DNA from: CBDCXF01 sp965223755
GTDB lineage: Bacteria > Acidobacteriota > Thermoanaerobaculia > Multivoradales > JAHEKO01
Reading direction: 5' to 3'
Assembly (NCBI GenBank): GCA_965223755.1
Contig: CBDCXF010000002.1
Coordinates: 1,302,001-1,366,000 of the forward strand
Length of the DNA: 64,000 bases
The position numbers were made by a program, and so were the translations under genes. The notes under the pieces were generated by a model. The model did not search any database, was not told the DNA's origin, and saw only the letters and a program-made list of their open reading frames with translations. This document shows positions 1-9,174 of this stretch, in pieces (the first letter of the stretch is position 1; each line of letters starts with the position of its first letter).

Positions 1-223
1 GCAAGACGTGAACGATGGCCTTTCTCTTAGGCTCAAACAGTGGTTGCGTTGCTGGCGCGAAGTGAACGAAGAGCAATGCGATGTGGGCGATCGCAGCGGT
101 CACGATCGCCCAACGCATCGCCCGGCGCTCGGTCGCCTCCTCCTCGATAAACGACTTAGCGTCGATGATGCCGAACTGGCTTTCAGCACAACGGGTCGCA
201 GCAGAAAAAGATGTGTGAGTCAT
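1..223 (-). CDS. TonB-like energy transducer, N-terminal part (cut by window edge)
   Basis: Reading leftwards from an ATG at 221-223, this frame stays open to the window edge for 74 codons. A strong ribosome binding site (GGAGGCGG) lies just upstream. The protein has a soluble N-terminus of about 35 residues, then one hydrophobic helix (AIVTAAIAHIALLFVHF), then a Pro-rich stretch with an EPK motif. This layout is typical of the inner-membrane anchor of TonB-type proteins, which transmit proton-motive energy to outer-membrane receptors. The C-terminal TonB domain is outside the window, so the assignment rests on the anchor alone. Another single-pass protein with a periplasmic domain is possible. 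Confidence 0.5.
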   Translation of the reverse strand, partial: MTHTSFSAATRCAESQFGIIDAKSFIEEEATERRAMRWAIVTAAIAHIALLFVHFAPATQPLFEPKRKAIVHVL

Positions 224-360
224 ATCCGCCTCCTAATCGGATGGACTCCTTTTCAGGGCAATCGGTTCCCAATGGCAGGTGCGCTCGCCCCTCTCGGCAA
301 CACGCGGACCTGCTGAGATAGGCTCCGTCTCCCGTTTCTCCAAAGAGACGGTCGTTGGTC

Positions 361-1086
361 ATGCGCACCGATCATCTCCATACCGAAGAGGCCATCCGGC
401 ATCGCTTGTCCGAGGGGCCGCAGATCAACTACCTGCGCGATTGGATCTACGGCGGCATTGACGGTGCCGTCACGACCTTTGCCATCGTCGCCGGCGCAGT
501 TGGTGCCAACCTTTCCCCTCTCGTGGTCATCGTCCTCGGCGTCGCCAATCTACTCGCCGATGGATTGTCGATGGCGGCCGGAAACTACTCCGGAACCAAG
601 GCGGAGAACGACGCGGTCGATCATTTGCGCAGCGTTGAGCGGCAACACATCGAAAACCACCCGGAGGGGGAGCGTGAGGAGATCCGACAGATCTTTGCCG
701 CCAAAGGCTTCACTGGCGATCAACTAGAGAGCATCGTCGAGGTCATTTCCTCGGATCATGAACAGTGGATTCAAACCATGTTGACCGAGGAGTACGGTTT
801 GCCACTTGAACCGCGCTCGCCTTGGCGTGCCGCCTGGGCAACCTTTTCGGCCTTTGTCATTTGCGGTGCGGTGCCGTTAATCCCCTATCTCTTTCGACTG
901 CAGACAGCCTTCGTCGCCGCCTGTATCGCGACTGCCGCGGTCTTCTTTGCCATCGGCGCTGCGCGCTCGCGCTGGTCGGTGGCGGCCTGGTGGAAAACCG
1001 GATTGGGAACGCTGGGCATAGGCGGCCTGGCCGCCGTTGTGTCCTTCGCGGTGGGCAAGATCCTCGCCGCCGTGTTCGGAATTTAA
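361..1086 (+). CDS. VIT1/CCC1-family metal (iron/manganese) transporter
   Basis: The protein is a membrane transporter of the vacuolar iron transporter family, which exports Fe(II) or Mn(II) from the cytoplasm. Near the N-terminus is the family signature YGGIDGAVTTFAIVAGAVGA, followed by NLLADGLSMAAGNYSG and about five hydrophobic segments in all. Between helices 2 and 3 is a soluble Glu-rich helical insert (about residues 90-145). In the family this insert binds metal. The ATG at 361 is preferred over a TTG six bases upstream because GAGACGG sits at good spacing. At 241 residues it is full length. It diverges from the TonB-like gene and has no obvious link to the sigma-factor locus downstream. 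Confidence 0.85.
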   Translation: MRTDHLHTEEAIRHRLSEGPQINYLRDWIYGGIDGAVTTFAIVAGAVGANLSPLVVIVLGVANLLADGLSMAAGNYSGTKAENDAVDHLRSVERQHIENHPEGEREEIRQIFAAKGFTGDQLESIVEVISSDHEQWIQTMLTEEYGLPLEPRSPWRAAWATFSAFVICGAVPLIPYLFRLQTAFVAACIATAAVFFAIGAARSRWSVAAWWKTGLGTLGIGGLAAVVSFAVGKILAAVFGI

Positions 1087-1304
1087 ACCCGGCCCTAAAC
1101 AAAAACCTCGAGACGGGACCAATCTCTCCTTAGGCACGCCGCTCTAAAGCGGTAGAACGAATGGATTGTGTCCGGAAGGACAGATCGCTTTTCTCAAGAG
1201 CGTCTCATTTACAAACCTTTTTATCACTTGTGAAGGCAACCCCGTTGGCCAACCTGCCTGTGACACAATGCCGCTTTGTACCTGTGGTACGGGGGCGGCC
1301 TTCA

Positions 1305-1958
1305 GTGACACCGAGCGGAACTGACGCCATCAACGGCGGCGACGCCGAAACACGGCTTTCAGATCCCGCCGAGCGTCGCGAGTACGCAGCCAAAGTGGTT
1401 CGCGACCTGCGCGCCGGCGGAGACCGGGAGGCTCACTTTCGTGCGCTCTTCGACATCTACTACCGGCCGTTGCAGCGGTTCTTCGCGCGTAAAGGATTTG
1501 AGGCATCTCAGGCCAGCGAACTAACCCAAGACACGTTCCTTGGGATCTACAAGGGTTTGGATGGCTTGCGAGACGAAGAGCGTTTCGAAGCATGGCTCTA
1601 TCGGATCGCCACCACCACCTATCTCAAGAAGGTCAGGAGCAAGAGAACAGCCAAGCGGAGCGGGTACGAAATTTCGCATGATGAGACGGAGGTTGTAGCG
1701 CTGCCGATGACCGTATCGCCTCACCAATTGGACGACGTGCTGGATGACGAGCGCCAGCAAGCCATGCGTGACGCGATCCGAGAACTTCCGGACCAAATGC
1801 GCCGCTGCCTGACGCTCCGTGTCTACCACGACCTCAGTTACCGCGAGATTGCGACCGTGATGAAGCTGAAGATCGGCACCATCAAAGCGCATCTGTCACA
1901 GGCTAAGGCACGCTTGAGGGCCAACCTCAAGGACTACTCCATTGACCTACCCGACTGA
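1305..1958 (+). CDS. ECF-family RNA polymerase sigma factor
   Basis: The protein is a group-4 sigma factor that redirects RNA polymerase to a dedicated promoter set. Sigma region 2 is visible (FRALFDIYYRPLQRFF through TQDTFLGIYKGL), followed by a basic linker. Sigma region 4 has a clear helix-turn-helix (LSYREIATVMKLKIGTIKAH). The frame is open back to 1161, but the first 48 codons look non-coding. I chose GTG 1305, which has GGGGGCGG about 8 bases upstream. The start remains uncertain. The zinc-finger anti-sigma gene begins 22 bases after the stop, so the two form a classical pair that probably also controls the CHAT/S8 protease genes that follow. Confidence 0.88.
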   Translation: MTPSGTDAINGGDAETRLSDPAERREYAAKVVRDLRAGGDREAHFRALFDIYYRPLQRFFARKGFEASQASELTQDTFLGIYKGLDGLRDEERFEAWLYRIATTTYLKKVRSKRTAKRSGYEISHDETEVVALPMTVSPHQLDDVLDDERQQAMRDAIRELPDQMRRCLTLRVYHDLSYREIATVMKLKIGTIKAHLSQAKARLRANLKDYSIDLPD

Positions 1959-1980
1959 AAGCGATTGAGAGCTAGAGCTT

Positions 1981-2775
1981 ATGTCTACTGATCACACCTC
2001 GGACACCGACGTTTTTCGCCGCGTCTTGATCGCCGCGGCGCAGACGCGAGCCGGTGAGCACCCCGAACTGGATGCAATGATCGCGTACCTTAAAGATGAA
2101 CTCGAACCAGAGCAGGACGACGCAATTCAAGAGCATCTGGCAGGTTGTCGCGAGTGCGGTCGAAAAGCTCTCGACCTCGCCGAACTGGTGACGCCCGACG
2201 GTTCGTCTGGCGTCGTCGCCGATCTTGAGAAAGAAAGCGCTTGGCGCGGACTGCGTTCGCAATTGGAATCTACGTCAGAATTGCGGACGCCACTTACGGC
2301 CTCACCGCACGGCAGACGGCTCTGGATGGCGGCGGCCGCGACATTCCTGGTCAGCACGCTGGGCCTGCTGTTCTCGGTTACTCAACTGCGGGAAAGCAAC
2401 TCTGGGCTGGAGCAACAAGTAGCGCGATTGACGCGCCCACGGGTCAATCCTCCGATCGTCTACCTGGACGAGATCACCCGTAGCGATCCTTCCGCAGCCA
2501 CGGCCGCACTTTCCACCGATCAGCCGTTTGTCCTCTTTATCGCGATTCTGAGCGCGCCTGACGCCTATTCGAGTTTCGCGGCCGAGTTGACCAACGAGCG
2601 GGGTGAAGTGGTTTGGAGCGGTAGCGAACTCTCGCTCAGCGAGGAAGAGACCTTAAGGATACGGCTCCCGAGGGAGCTCTTGCCCGAAGGGGACTACGCG
2701 ATGAGAGTTCAGGGTGTCTCTGACGACGCTAGCGAAACCCTTATTCGAACCCGGCTCAGAATCCAACACAAGTAG
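1981..2775 (+). CDS. Membrane anti-sigma factor with zinc-finger (zf-HC2-like) N-terminus
   Basis: The N-terminal 65 residues form an anti-sigma domain of the ZAS/zf-HC2 type. It contains His27 and the H52-x3-C56-x2-C59 motif (EHLAGCREC) that binds zinc and holds the sigma factor. One transmembrane helix follows at about 114-133. The remaining roughly 130 residues would lie outside the cytoplasmic membrane and look like a beta-rich sensor domain of no family I can name. The gene sits directly downstream of its probable target sigma factor. Release of sigma would require proteolysis or a conformational change. The two protease genes that follow make a proteolytic release route attractive, but that is inference. 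Confidence 0.82.
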   Translation: MSTDHTSDTDVFRRVLIAAAQTRAGEHPELDAMIAYLKDELEPEQDDAIQEHLAGCRECGRKALDLAELVTPDGSSGVVADLEKESAWRGLRSQLESTSELRTPLTASPHGRRLWMAAAATFLVSTLGLLFSVTQLRESNSGLEQQVARLTRPRVNPPIVYLDEITRSDPSAATAALSTDQPFVLFIAILSAPDAYSSFAAELTNERGEVVWSGSELSLSEEETLRIRLPRELLPEGDYAMRVQGVSDDASETLIRTRLRIQHK

Positions 2776-2850
2776 CGCTGTAGGGCAGGCAGCAACCAAA
2801 TTGTGCGCATCATTGCGTGGGTGCTCGCTAGGAGCGCAATCCTTCGCTAT

Positions 2851-2879
2851 TTGACAAGCGCCCCACGATTCGATCTAGT
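2851..2879 (+). promoter_or_regulatory. Possible sigma-70-type promoter upstream of the CHAT gene
   Basis: TTGACA at 2851-2856 is followed after 17 bases by TCTAGT (4 of 6 matches to TATAAT). It lies about 78 bases upstream of the chosen CHAT-protein start, in the 180-base gap after the anti-sigma gene. The CHAT gene could therefore be transcribed independently of the sigma operon. An ECF-type promoter elsewhere in the gap cannot be excluded. Confidence 0.35.
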
Positions 2880-2956
2880 CATTTCGTTCGACTGATTTGA
2901 AAGCCCCCAGTGGTCACAAAACTGGGTGACCGTTGGTTTGGCTGGGTAAGACGGTT

Positions 2957-5900
2957 ATGAGTGGAATCCGGTGGTGGTCGCATAGGCGACAAATAGTGGG
3001 TGAGCCAGGCCTCTTATTAGGCGTTGTCATGCTGTTGGCCTTACCCTCATGTCAGAGAACCCAGGAGATTCCGGTCAGTCTTGGTCTTGAGTCTTCGCGG
3101 CCACCGAAAACGGTTGCGCTGAAAGCTGGCAAAAGCATGGACCGAGAGATCGGGTCAGGGCAGGTCCATTCTTACAACCTGACCGTTCAAAGAGGTGAAG
3201 TGATCGAATTGACTGCTGAGCAGCGGGGTGTTGATCTCGCTCTACGTCTGTTTGGCCCGAGCGGCGATCTGCTTTCGGAAATGGACCTGCCGATCGGTGA
3301 TCTTGGCAGCGAGAAGATTGTCGCGTTCGCAAAGGTCGCAGGAGAGTACCGAGTGGAGGTGCAGGCTGGACAAGCCGGTCCCGGGAACTACGAGATCGAT
3401 CTGAACCAACGCGTTGCGGACGAAAATGATCGATCTCGGGCAAAGGCCGCAGAACTCCTCTATGAGGGAAGGTTATTTGAAAAAGCGGGCGATCACGCGA
3501 GTGCATCGCTCTCTTTCCAAGCATCCATGGAACTCTGGGAGCGCGGTGGCGACTTGCTTGGACGGGCGATAGCACTTGAGCGTCTTGGAGCCACCCTGGA
3601 AGCCCAAGGAGACTACCTTTCATCGATCAAGGCGCGCGAGACTAGTATTTCTTTGCTCGCAAGTGTCAATGAGCTGCGGCTCCAAGCTTTGGGCCATCTT
3701 ACGATTGGTCATCTTTACTTCAAAGTAGGGCAAATGGCCGAAGCCGAACGGCACTATACAGACGCCTTGCGGCGCGCGCGCGCAGCCCTCGACGACAGAA
3801 GTGAAACCTGGGCAGTTATAAGGCTGGCGGATGTCTACAAAGTTCGAGGTGAAACTCAGTTGGCGCTGGACAGCCTTTCAACCGCTTTGGATCGTTTGGA
3901 CCGAGTGAAAGATCAGCGATACCGGGCGGGGGTCCTGCACAGCTTGGGTACCCTTCATCGCAGGCTCGGAAGAAGACAGACAGCAGTTGAATTCCTGGGA
4001 GAAGCGGCAGCTATCTACGAAGCAATAGAGGCACCTCGATCGCGGGCTGCTTCACTCAGTCAGATAGGCCAGCTTCTTGCCGAGCAAGGAGACACTGAAG
4101 GAGCGTTAGCCAAACTACGCACGGCTCTAAGCCTGCGGCGCCAAAGCTCCGACCTGCGAGGAGAGTCAGTGGCTCTTCGCAACATCGGTGCGGTGTATCG
4201 CAGGAGCGGCGATGTCACCGCCGCTCTCAATTACTTCGACCAAGCAACAGAGCTATTAGCAACTGTCGACGCTCCGAGATCGAAAGCGACGTTGTTGACC
4301 GAACTCGGTTGGCTGCACACCCAGCAAGGATCGCCCAGTAAGGCCCTGTCTTCACATCGGGAAGCACTGGCGATTTTCGAACAGGTGGGGGATCCAGTCG
4401 CGACGGCAACAGCATTATTTGAAGTTGGCAGAACCCAACGCAAACTAGGTGATCACTTCGACGCACTTAGATCTGTGCAACGGGCTTTGCAGATCGCCGA
4501 AGATATGCGCGTAAGCCCCCTCAGCGAAGCGCTTCGAATCTCCTTCTTCTCAACGGTGAGTGAGCTCTTTGATCTCAATATCGAGCTTCTAATGCATTTG
4601 TATCGACAGGACAATGCATCGGGCTACGCTGTAGCGGCACTTGAGGCGGATGAGCGCTCGCGAGCTAGATCACTTTTGGATCTTCTCAGTGAAGCGGGCG
4701 CCGAGATTCGAGTAGATGCTTCTGCGCACCTTTTGGAAACTGAGGCGAGCCTCCAAGGTCGACTAAACGACGCCGTAGAACAGATGGGAGACGCATCTAG
4801 CAGTGGAAAGGTAAGAGGCGCCCTTACCCGAGAAATTAAGAGAACGATCGCAGAACTCGACGCGATCAGAGCCGAAATCCGTAGGCGGAGTCCCCGGTAT
4901 GCAAACCTCACACGACCAGAACCACTTACTGTCTCAGAGATTCAGACGAGCGTTCTCGATGACGAGACAGCACTTCTCCAATACCGTCTTGGGGCTGATC
5001 AAAGCTACCTTTGGCTGGTCACCAATGATTCACTTGAGGCTTTTAACTTGTCTCCAGCAGACGAAATCGAATCCCGCGCGCGCCGCGTCCATGAGTTGTT
5101 GAGGCAAAGTCCTCGCAGAGCGAGCGAAGTGTTGCTGCAGCGTCTTCTATGTGACTTGGCAGTCGATCTATTGGGCCCAATTGAGAGCCGGCTCGAAAAT
5201 AGGCGTTTAGTGATTGCTGCTGATGGGGCGCTTCACTACCTTCCATTCGCTGTTTTGCCCAAGACCAGTGCAGGGGATTGCACTAAGGCGGAGCCTCTGA
5301 TTGCGAACCATGAAATCATCTATATTCCATCAGCAACGGTAGTCTCAGTTTTACGTCGCGATACTCGGCGCGCTGAGCCGAAGGGGCAGTTGGCGGTAAT
5401 CGCCGACCCAGTTTTTGGACTCGACGATCCGCGCCTGACAATGGGACAGTTGAATGACGCGATCGAAGTCGTCAATGGAAGAGGATTCTCGTATCGTCGC
5501 TTGCCGCAAACGGCAGAGGAAGCGAGCGCGATCACTGAGCTCGTGCCGACTCCTGATAGTTACTTGGCCACGGGATTTGAGGCTTCCAAGGAGACCGTAC
5601 AGTCTGGGCGACTAACTGGCTACCGCGTTGTCCATTTTGCAACGCACGGAATCCTGAACGCTGAGGAACCAGCTCTGTCCGGGGTTGCCCTCTCGGCGGT
5701 GAACGAAAGCGGAGACCCCATAGACGGATTCCTGCGCGCCCACGAAGTCTTCAACCTTGACTTGTCTGCCGAGTTGGTAGTGCTAGGTGCCTGCAATACT
5801 GCGCTTGGTAGGCAGGTCAGGGGTGAAGGCTTGATTGGATTGACTAGAGGGTTCATGTACGCGGGCGCTCCGAGTGTGATGGTTACGCTTTGGAGCGTAA

Positions 5901-6079
5901 GCGACCGCGGGACAGCAGAGTTCATGAGGTCGTTCTACAGCGCTTTGTTGGCGCAAGGACTCTCTCCGTCAGCCGCTTTACGGCGAGCTCAGCTTGAGCT
6001 TCGGCAGACGCATCCACAGCCGTTCTATTGGGCTGGATTTGTGCTTCAAGGAGAGTGGCGCGCTGAACAGATCAGATAA
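2957..6079 (+). CDS. TPR-CHAT lipoprotein: caspase-like cysteine protease with tetratricopeptide repeats
   Basis: The N-terminus is a lipoprotein signal peptide: a basic start, a hydrophobic core and a LALPSC lipobox. This predicts a lipid-anchored envelope protein. A beta-rich segment at about residues 45-150 resembles a pre-peptidase C-terminal type domain. About nine TPR-like helical repeats follow (about 160-510), then a coiled-coil-like region. The C-terminus is a CHAT (caspase HetF-associated) peptidase domain with the catalytic His897 in FATHG and Cys946 in LGACNTA. Both residues of the dyad are intact. I chose ATG 2957 because an upstream TTG lacks a ribosome site. TPRs in this family usually sense a partner and gate the protease. 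Neighbouring sigma, anti-sigma and subtilase genes suggest substrates within the locus. Confidence 0.9.
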   Translation: MSGIRWWSHRRQIVGEPGLLLGVVMLLALPSCQRTQEIPVSLGLESSRPPKTVALKAGKSMDREIGSGQVHSYNLTVQRGEVIELTAEQRGVDLALRLFGPSGDLLSEMDLPIGDLGSEKIVAFAKVAGEYRVEVQAGQAGPGNYEIDLNQRVADENDRSRAKAAELLYEGRLFEKAGDHASASLSFQASMELWERGGDLLGRAIALERLGATLEAQGDYLSSIKARETSISLLASVNELRLQALGHLTIGHLYFKVGQMAEAERHYTDALRRARAALDDRSETWAVIRLADVYKVRGETQLALDSLSTALDRLDRVKDQRYRAGVLHSLGTLHRRLGRRQTAVEFLGEAAAIYEAIEAPRSRAASLSQIGQLLAEQGDTEGALAKLRTALSLRRQSSDLRGESVALRNIGAVYRRSGDVTAALNYFDQATELLATVDAPRSKATLLTELGWLHTQQGSPSKALSSHREALAIFEQVGDPVATATALFEVGRTQRKLGDHFDALRSVQRALQIAEDMRVSPLSEALRISFFSTVSELFDLNIELLMHLYRQDNASGYAVAALEADERSRARSLLDLLSEAGAEIRVDASAHLLETEASLQGRLNDAVEQMGDASSSGKVRGALTREIKRTIAELDAIRAEIRRRSPRYANLTRPEPLTVSEIQTSVLDDETALLQYRLGADQSYLWLVTNDSLEAFNLSPADEIESRARRVHELLRQSPRRASEVLLQRLLCDLAVDLLGPIESRLENRRLVIAADGALHYLPFAVLPKTSAGDCTKAEPLIANHEIIYIPSATVVSVLRRDTRRAEPKGQLAVIADPVFGLDDPRLTMGQLNDAIEVVNGRGFSYRRLPQTAEEASAITELVPTPDSYLATGFEASKETVQSGRLTGYRVVHFATHGILNAEEPALSGVALSAVNESGDPIDGFLRAHEVFNLDLSAELVVLGACNTALGRQVRGEGLIGLTRGFMYAGAPSVMVTLWSVSDRGTAEFMRSFYSALLAQGLSPSAALRRAQLELRQTHPQPFYWAGFVLQGEWRAEQIR

Positions 6080-6139
6080 ACATAGTCGTAATCTTCGGAC
6101 CTTTTGAAATGTGGTCGATGTCTGATTTGTGGAGGGAAT

Positions 6140-8911
6140 ATGTTACGCAGAGTACGTTTGGCACGCGCCAAGGACCACGAGGACCTTCCTTTGAAACCTA
6201 ACGACCCCGAAGATTTTCCTTTAGAGCCAGACGATCCGGAGGACTTTCCTCTGGAGCCAGACGATCCGGAGGACTTTCCTCTGGAGCCTGATGATCCGGA
6301 GGACTTTCCTCTGGAGCCCGATGATCCTGAAGATTTCCCTTTGGAGCCCGATGATCCGTTGGGCGAGAACTCTTGTAGCCAACGGCATCGAACCGCCTTG
6401 CGCTCCGCCCAGCGGGGTCGATCGTTGGTAGCAAACAAGGCGGAAGAAACGGGCGTTCCCATTCCTGAGCAGCGCTACAGCGGCGACATCATTGTCAGAC
6501 TTTCACCCTTGATATCCAACATCGTTGCGACCACGCTAGATGAACTCGCCTCGACACTGAAGTTGCCTGATCTAGAGGAGTTACTCACTCGCTTCTGTGC
6601 GACGAAAAAGTCTTCGCGTGCGATCACAACTCCGAACGCAGGAAGCCCCGAACTCGAACCTACAGGCGACTGCAACCCCTGGGGCCCGACAACACTCAAC
6701 GATCTCGAACATCGCGCTAGCAGCAGTGATTTTCCGCCTCGTCATAGCTTGTGGTCTTACTGGCGCATAAATGCCCGAGACCTGCGCGTGACAACAAAAG
6801 ACGGTGGCGAAGTTGTGCCTGAGAACGGATTCTTATACACCCAAGCGGAAATCGCATCGCGCTTGGTCGAGGAACTCAATGCTCTGAGCGAGGTCGACTT
6901 GGCATACCGTGAGTTTGAAGCCTCCGATCCAGGAGGACCGAATTCCGCAGGTGCGCCTTCAGCGGAAGAGCTCTCGGACTTTCAGCTCTACCTCGACAAG
7001 GCGCCGTTGGGTATCGATGCAAGCTGGACTCGAGCGTGGCTCAAAGATGGTGACGAAGGGATAGCCCTGGCGGACCTGGAGCAAGGCTGGATTCGGGGCC
7101 ACGAGGATGTGGATATTCCCGAGCCCGTTTTTGGTGACAACCGAGACGATCAGCCTAACTACAAAGGTAATCACGGTACAGCAGTCGTCAGTCAGCTAGT
7201 TGCCAAGCCTGGGAACACTTTGGGTGTAATCGGAATGGCAGCTGGCGCTGTGACTCTGTCCGTTTCTTCCCACTTTCGGAAAGAATTGAACGCGGGCGTG
7301 GGAACCAATGGCCACGTCGCGGACGCGATCACTGCATTGACAACAGGCGACAAGCCGATCCTCGGACCGGGAGACATCCTTTTGCTGGAGGTTCAACGCG
7401 CCGGTCAACCAACTGAAGTTGACCCCCTCGACTTCGATGCCATCAGAACCGCCGCCGCAAAGGGAGTCATTGTCGTGGAAGCAGCTGGCAACGGGCACCT
7501 CAACCTTGATCGCTTGGAGACGGCGGACGGAAGGTCAATGCGACGCCGCAGTGCGAACTTTCGAGATTCCGGAGCCATCATGGTCGGTGCCGCTCGGTCC
7601 TCGCCACCGCATAATCGCTCATGGTTTTCAAACTATGGATCGCGGGTCGATTGCTTTGGCTGGGGTGACAGTGTGGTTGCTGCCGGCTATGGGGATTTCT
7701 TGTCAGGGCTGGACACGACTTCATACACGGACACGTTCTCTGGCACTAGTAGTGCGGCTCCGATGATCGCCGGTGCTGCGGCCATAGTGCAAAGCCTTTA
7801 CCGCCAGAATGCGGCAGAATCGACTCACGCCGAAACCTGGAAGCGACTTTCGCCGACGCAGATGCGCGCGCTCCTATCCGAACCCCGCACTGGAACCCGT
7901 CAAGGTAAAGGGCGGCGTGGCCGGATCGGAGTCATGCCGAATCTACACTTGATCGTGGATCGAGTGCTGGGGATTGTCCCCCGGGTATACCTGCGCGATC
8001 ACGTTGGTGACGATGGCCAAAGACTGTCTCAACGTACCTACTGCTCACCTGACATCATCGTCACAAAGATGGCCGGGAGGAATGATTTGGAGCGAGAGTT
8101 CACGGGCGAAGGGAGATTTGTGAACCAGGATGTCTTTGACGCGGAGCTCACTTCATCCACCCCATCGAACGTCTGCGTCCGGGTCTGCAACCGTGGATTG
8201 CGTCCCGCTATGAACGCCAAAGCGAAGATCTATGCCGCGCCCGTTTGTACCCTGGTGACTCCAGACCGTTGGCGCGACCTGGCCGCTGACGACGCCCCCT
8301 TGGTAGTCGGAGAAGTGCCCCAGGGAAACACGCTCAGGTTGAGTAAGTCGATTCGCGACGTGAAAAGCGAGCACAAATGCCTTGTGGCGGTTGTGGAATA
8401 TGACGCGAGCGACGAAGGGCCGGTGCCGTGCCATCCATTGAACTTCCAGTGGGGTAGGTATCTACGAACTATGCGATGGCAAAACAACGTCGCGGTTCGC
8501 AATGTCTACGGCATCGACGTGGCTGGCCGCTCCGAGCTGAAACTCGACTTTCTGATCAACGGCACCCCTGATGCTCCACGGTTGTTCGAGTTCGAAGTCA
8601 TTCGGAGTCTGCCGGAGGAGGTTCGGGTCAACCTAACCACCCGCCTTGCCATCGCGCTCAAATTCGCACGCGGTCGATTGTGGAACATTACGCGCGACGT
8701 ATCCAACGACTCAGCCATTCTTCACCTAAACAAACAACCACGGCTGCCGTTGGGATCGACACCGCTTCCGGCGAACATGGACTTTGACAGCTGTTTTGCT
8801 CTCAGTGCCGCAGACAAGATCCAACCGGGCCACAGCCTCGCCATTCGTCAGCTCTACCGCGGCGAGGAAGTGGGTCGCATTACCTGGCGGTTCCGGGCCG
8901 CTCCGGGCTAG
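6140..8911 (+). CDS. Subtilisin-like (S8) serine protease with acidic decapeptide repeats
   Basis: This is a 923-residue protein with no recognisable signal peptide. Residues about 12-71 are six tandem copies of a 10-residue acidic unit, consensus DPEDFPLEPD, the first degenerate. A propeptide-like region follows. The S8 catalytic core has Asp312 (in ADLEQGW, unlike the usual D-S/T-G), His345 in NHGTAV, the oxyanion Asn in AAGNG, and Ser537 in SGTSSAAP. The triad is complete. The last 280 residues are beta-rich and unassigned. GGAGGG lies only 3 bases before ATG 6140, so a TTG start at 6104 is an alternative. The gene follows the CHAT protease by 60 bases, suggesting co-transcription and a shared proteolytic pathway. 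Confidence 0.88.
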   Translation: MLRRVRLARAKDHEDLPLKPNDPEDFPLEPDDPEDFPLEPDDPEDFPLEPDDPEDFPLEPDDPEDFPLEPDDPLGENSCSQRHRTALRSAQRGRSLVANKAEETGVPIPEQRYSGDIIVRLSPLISNIVATTLDELASTLKLPDLEELLTRFCATKKSSRAITTPNAGSPELEPTGDCNPWGPTTLNDLEHRASSSDFPPRHSLWSYWRINARDLRVTTKDGGEVVPENGFLYTQAEIASRLVEELNALSEVDLAYREFEASDPGGPNSAGAPSAEELSDFQLYLDKAPLGIDASWTRAWLKDGDEGIALADLEQGWIRGHEDVDIPEPVFGDNRDDQPNYKGNHGTAVVSQLVAKPGNTLGVIGMAAGAVTLSVSSHFRKELNAGVGTNGHVADAITALTTGDKPILGPGDILLLEVQRAGQPTEVDPLDFDAIRTAAAKGVIVVEAAGNGHLNLDRLETADGRSMRRRSANFRDSGAIMVGAARSSPPHNRSWFSNYGSRVDCFGWGDSVVAAGYGDFLSGLDTTSYTDTFSGTSSAAPMIAGAAAIVQSLYRQNAAESTHAETWKRLSPTQMRALLSEPRTGTRQGKGRRGRIGVMPNLHLIVDRVLGIVPRVYLRDHVGDDGQRLSQRTYCSPDIIVTKMAGRNDLEREFTGEGRFVNQDVFDAELTSSTPSNVCVRVCNRGLRPAMNAKAKIYAAPVCTLVTPDRWRDLAADDAPLVVGEVPQGNTLRLSKSIRDVKSEHKCLVAVVEYDASDEGPVPCHPLNFQWGRYLRTMRWQNNVAVRNVYGIDVAGRSELKLDFLINGTPDAPRLFEFEVIRSLPEEVRVNLTTRLAIALKFARGRLWNITRDVSNDSAILHLNKQPRLPLGSTPLPANMDFDSCFALSAADKIQPGHSLAIRQLYRGEEVGRITWRFRAAPG
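6203..6352 (+). repeat. Tandem 30-bp repeats coding DPEDFPLEPD
   Basis: Five uninterrupted 30-base units (a degenerate sixth begins at 6173) lie inside the S8 protease gene. At the protein level the five units are identical. At the DNA level they differ mainly at third codon positions, so the peptide appears to be under selection while the DNA has drifted. Each unit carries four or five acidic residues and two prolines, which predicts an extended charged spacer or a binding repeat. Confidence 0.9.
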
Positions 8912-9174
8912 GGCTCTGCATCTCCCGGCCTCGCTAAGCGACGGCGGGCCGGCAGGGGATGAAGGAATGACCGGAGCCCCGCAGGGCGCATTTTTAAGTA
9001 ATTAAAATATAACGGCTTACGTCGATTCGCCACGTTTTGGTCGGGCGGGCTAAACAAAGCTCCGCAAAGGGGAGCTTTAAGGACCGAAGCAAGACGAGGG
9101 CAGAAGTTGCCTGGCGGTTGCCGTGTCGCGTCGCCGACCCGAACGACCGCGCTCTTAATGGATAGAGGAAAGCG
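8912..9174 (+). other. Gene-free leader with an 8-bp stem-loop upstream of the VWA gene
   Basis: This 263-base gap holds a perfect inverted repeat, AAAGCTCC at 9056-9063 and GGAGCTTT at 9071-9078, with a 7-base loop. An AT-rich patch lies at 8995-9012. There is no T-run after the stem on the plus strand, so it is not a standard terminator for the S8 gene. The layout (AT-rich patch, then a G-rich structured leader, then AGGAAAG and the ATG) would fit a promoter with a structured 5' UTR. I could not match it to a known riboswitch class. Confidence 0.4.

Noticed and set aside
8..316. Open frame at the left edge on the plus strand
   Set aside because: It overlaps the better-supported minus-strand TonB-like gene, has no ribosome site and no recognisable protein pattern.
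6203..6352. CRISPR array
   Set aside because: The units are contiguous 30-bp coding repeats without spacers.
9019..9174. Cyclic-di-GMP or other riboswitch in the leader of the VWA gene
   Set aside because: A stem-loop and some G-rich motifs are present, but the order of conserved elements does not fit a class I can name.
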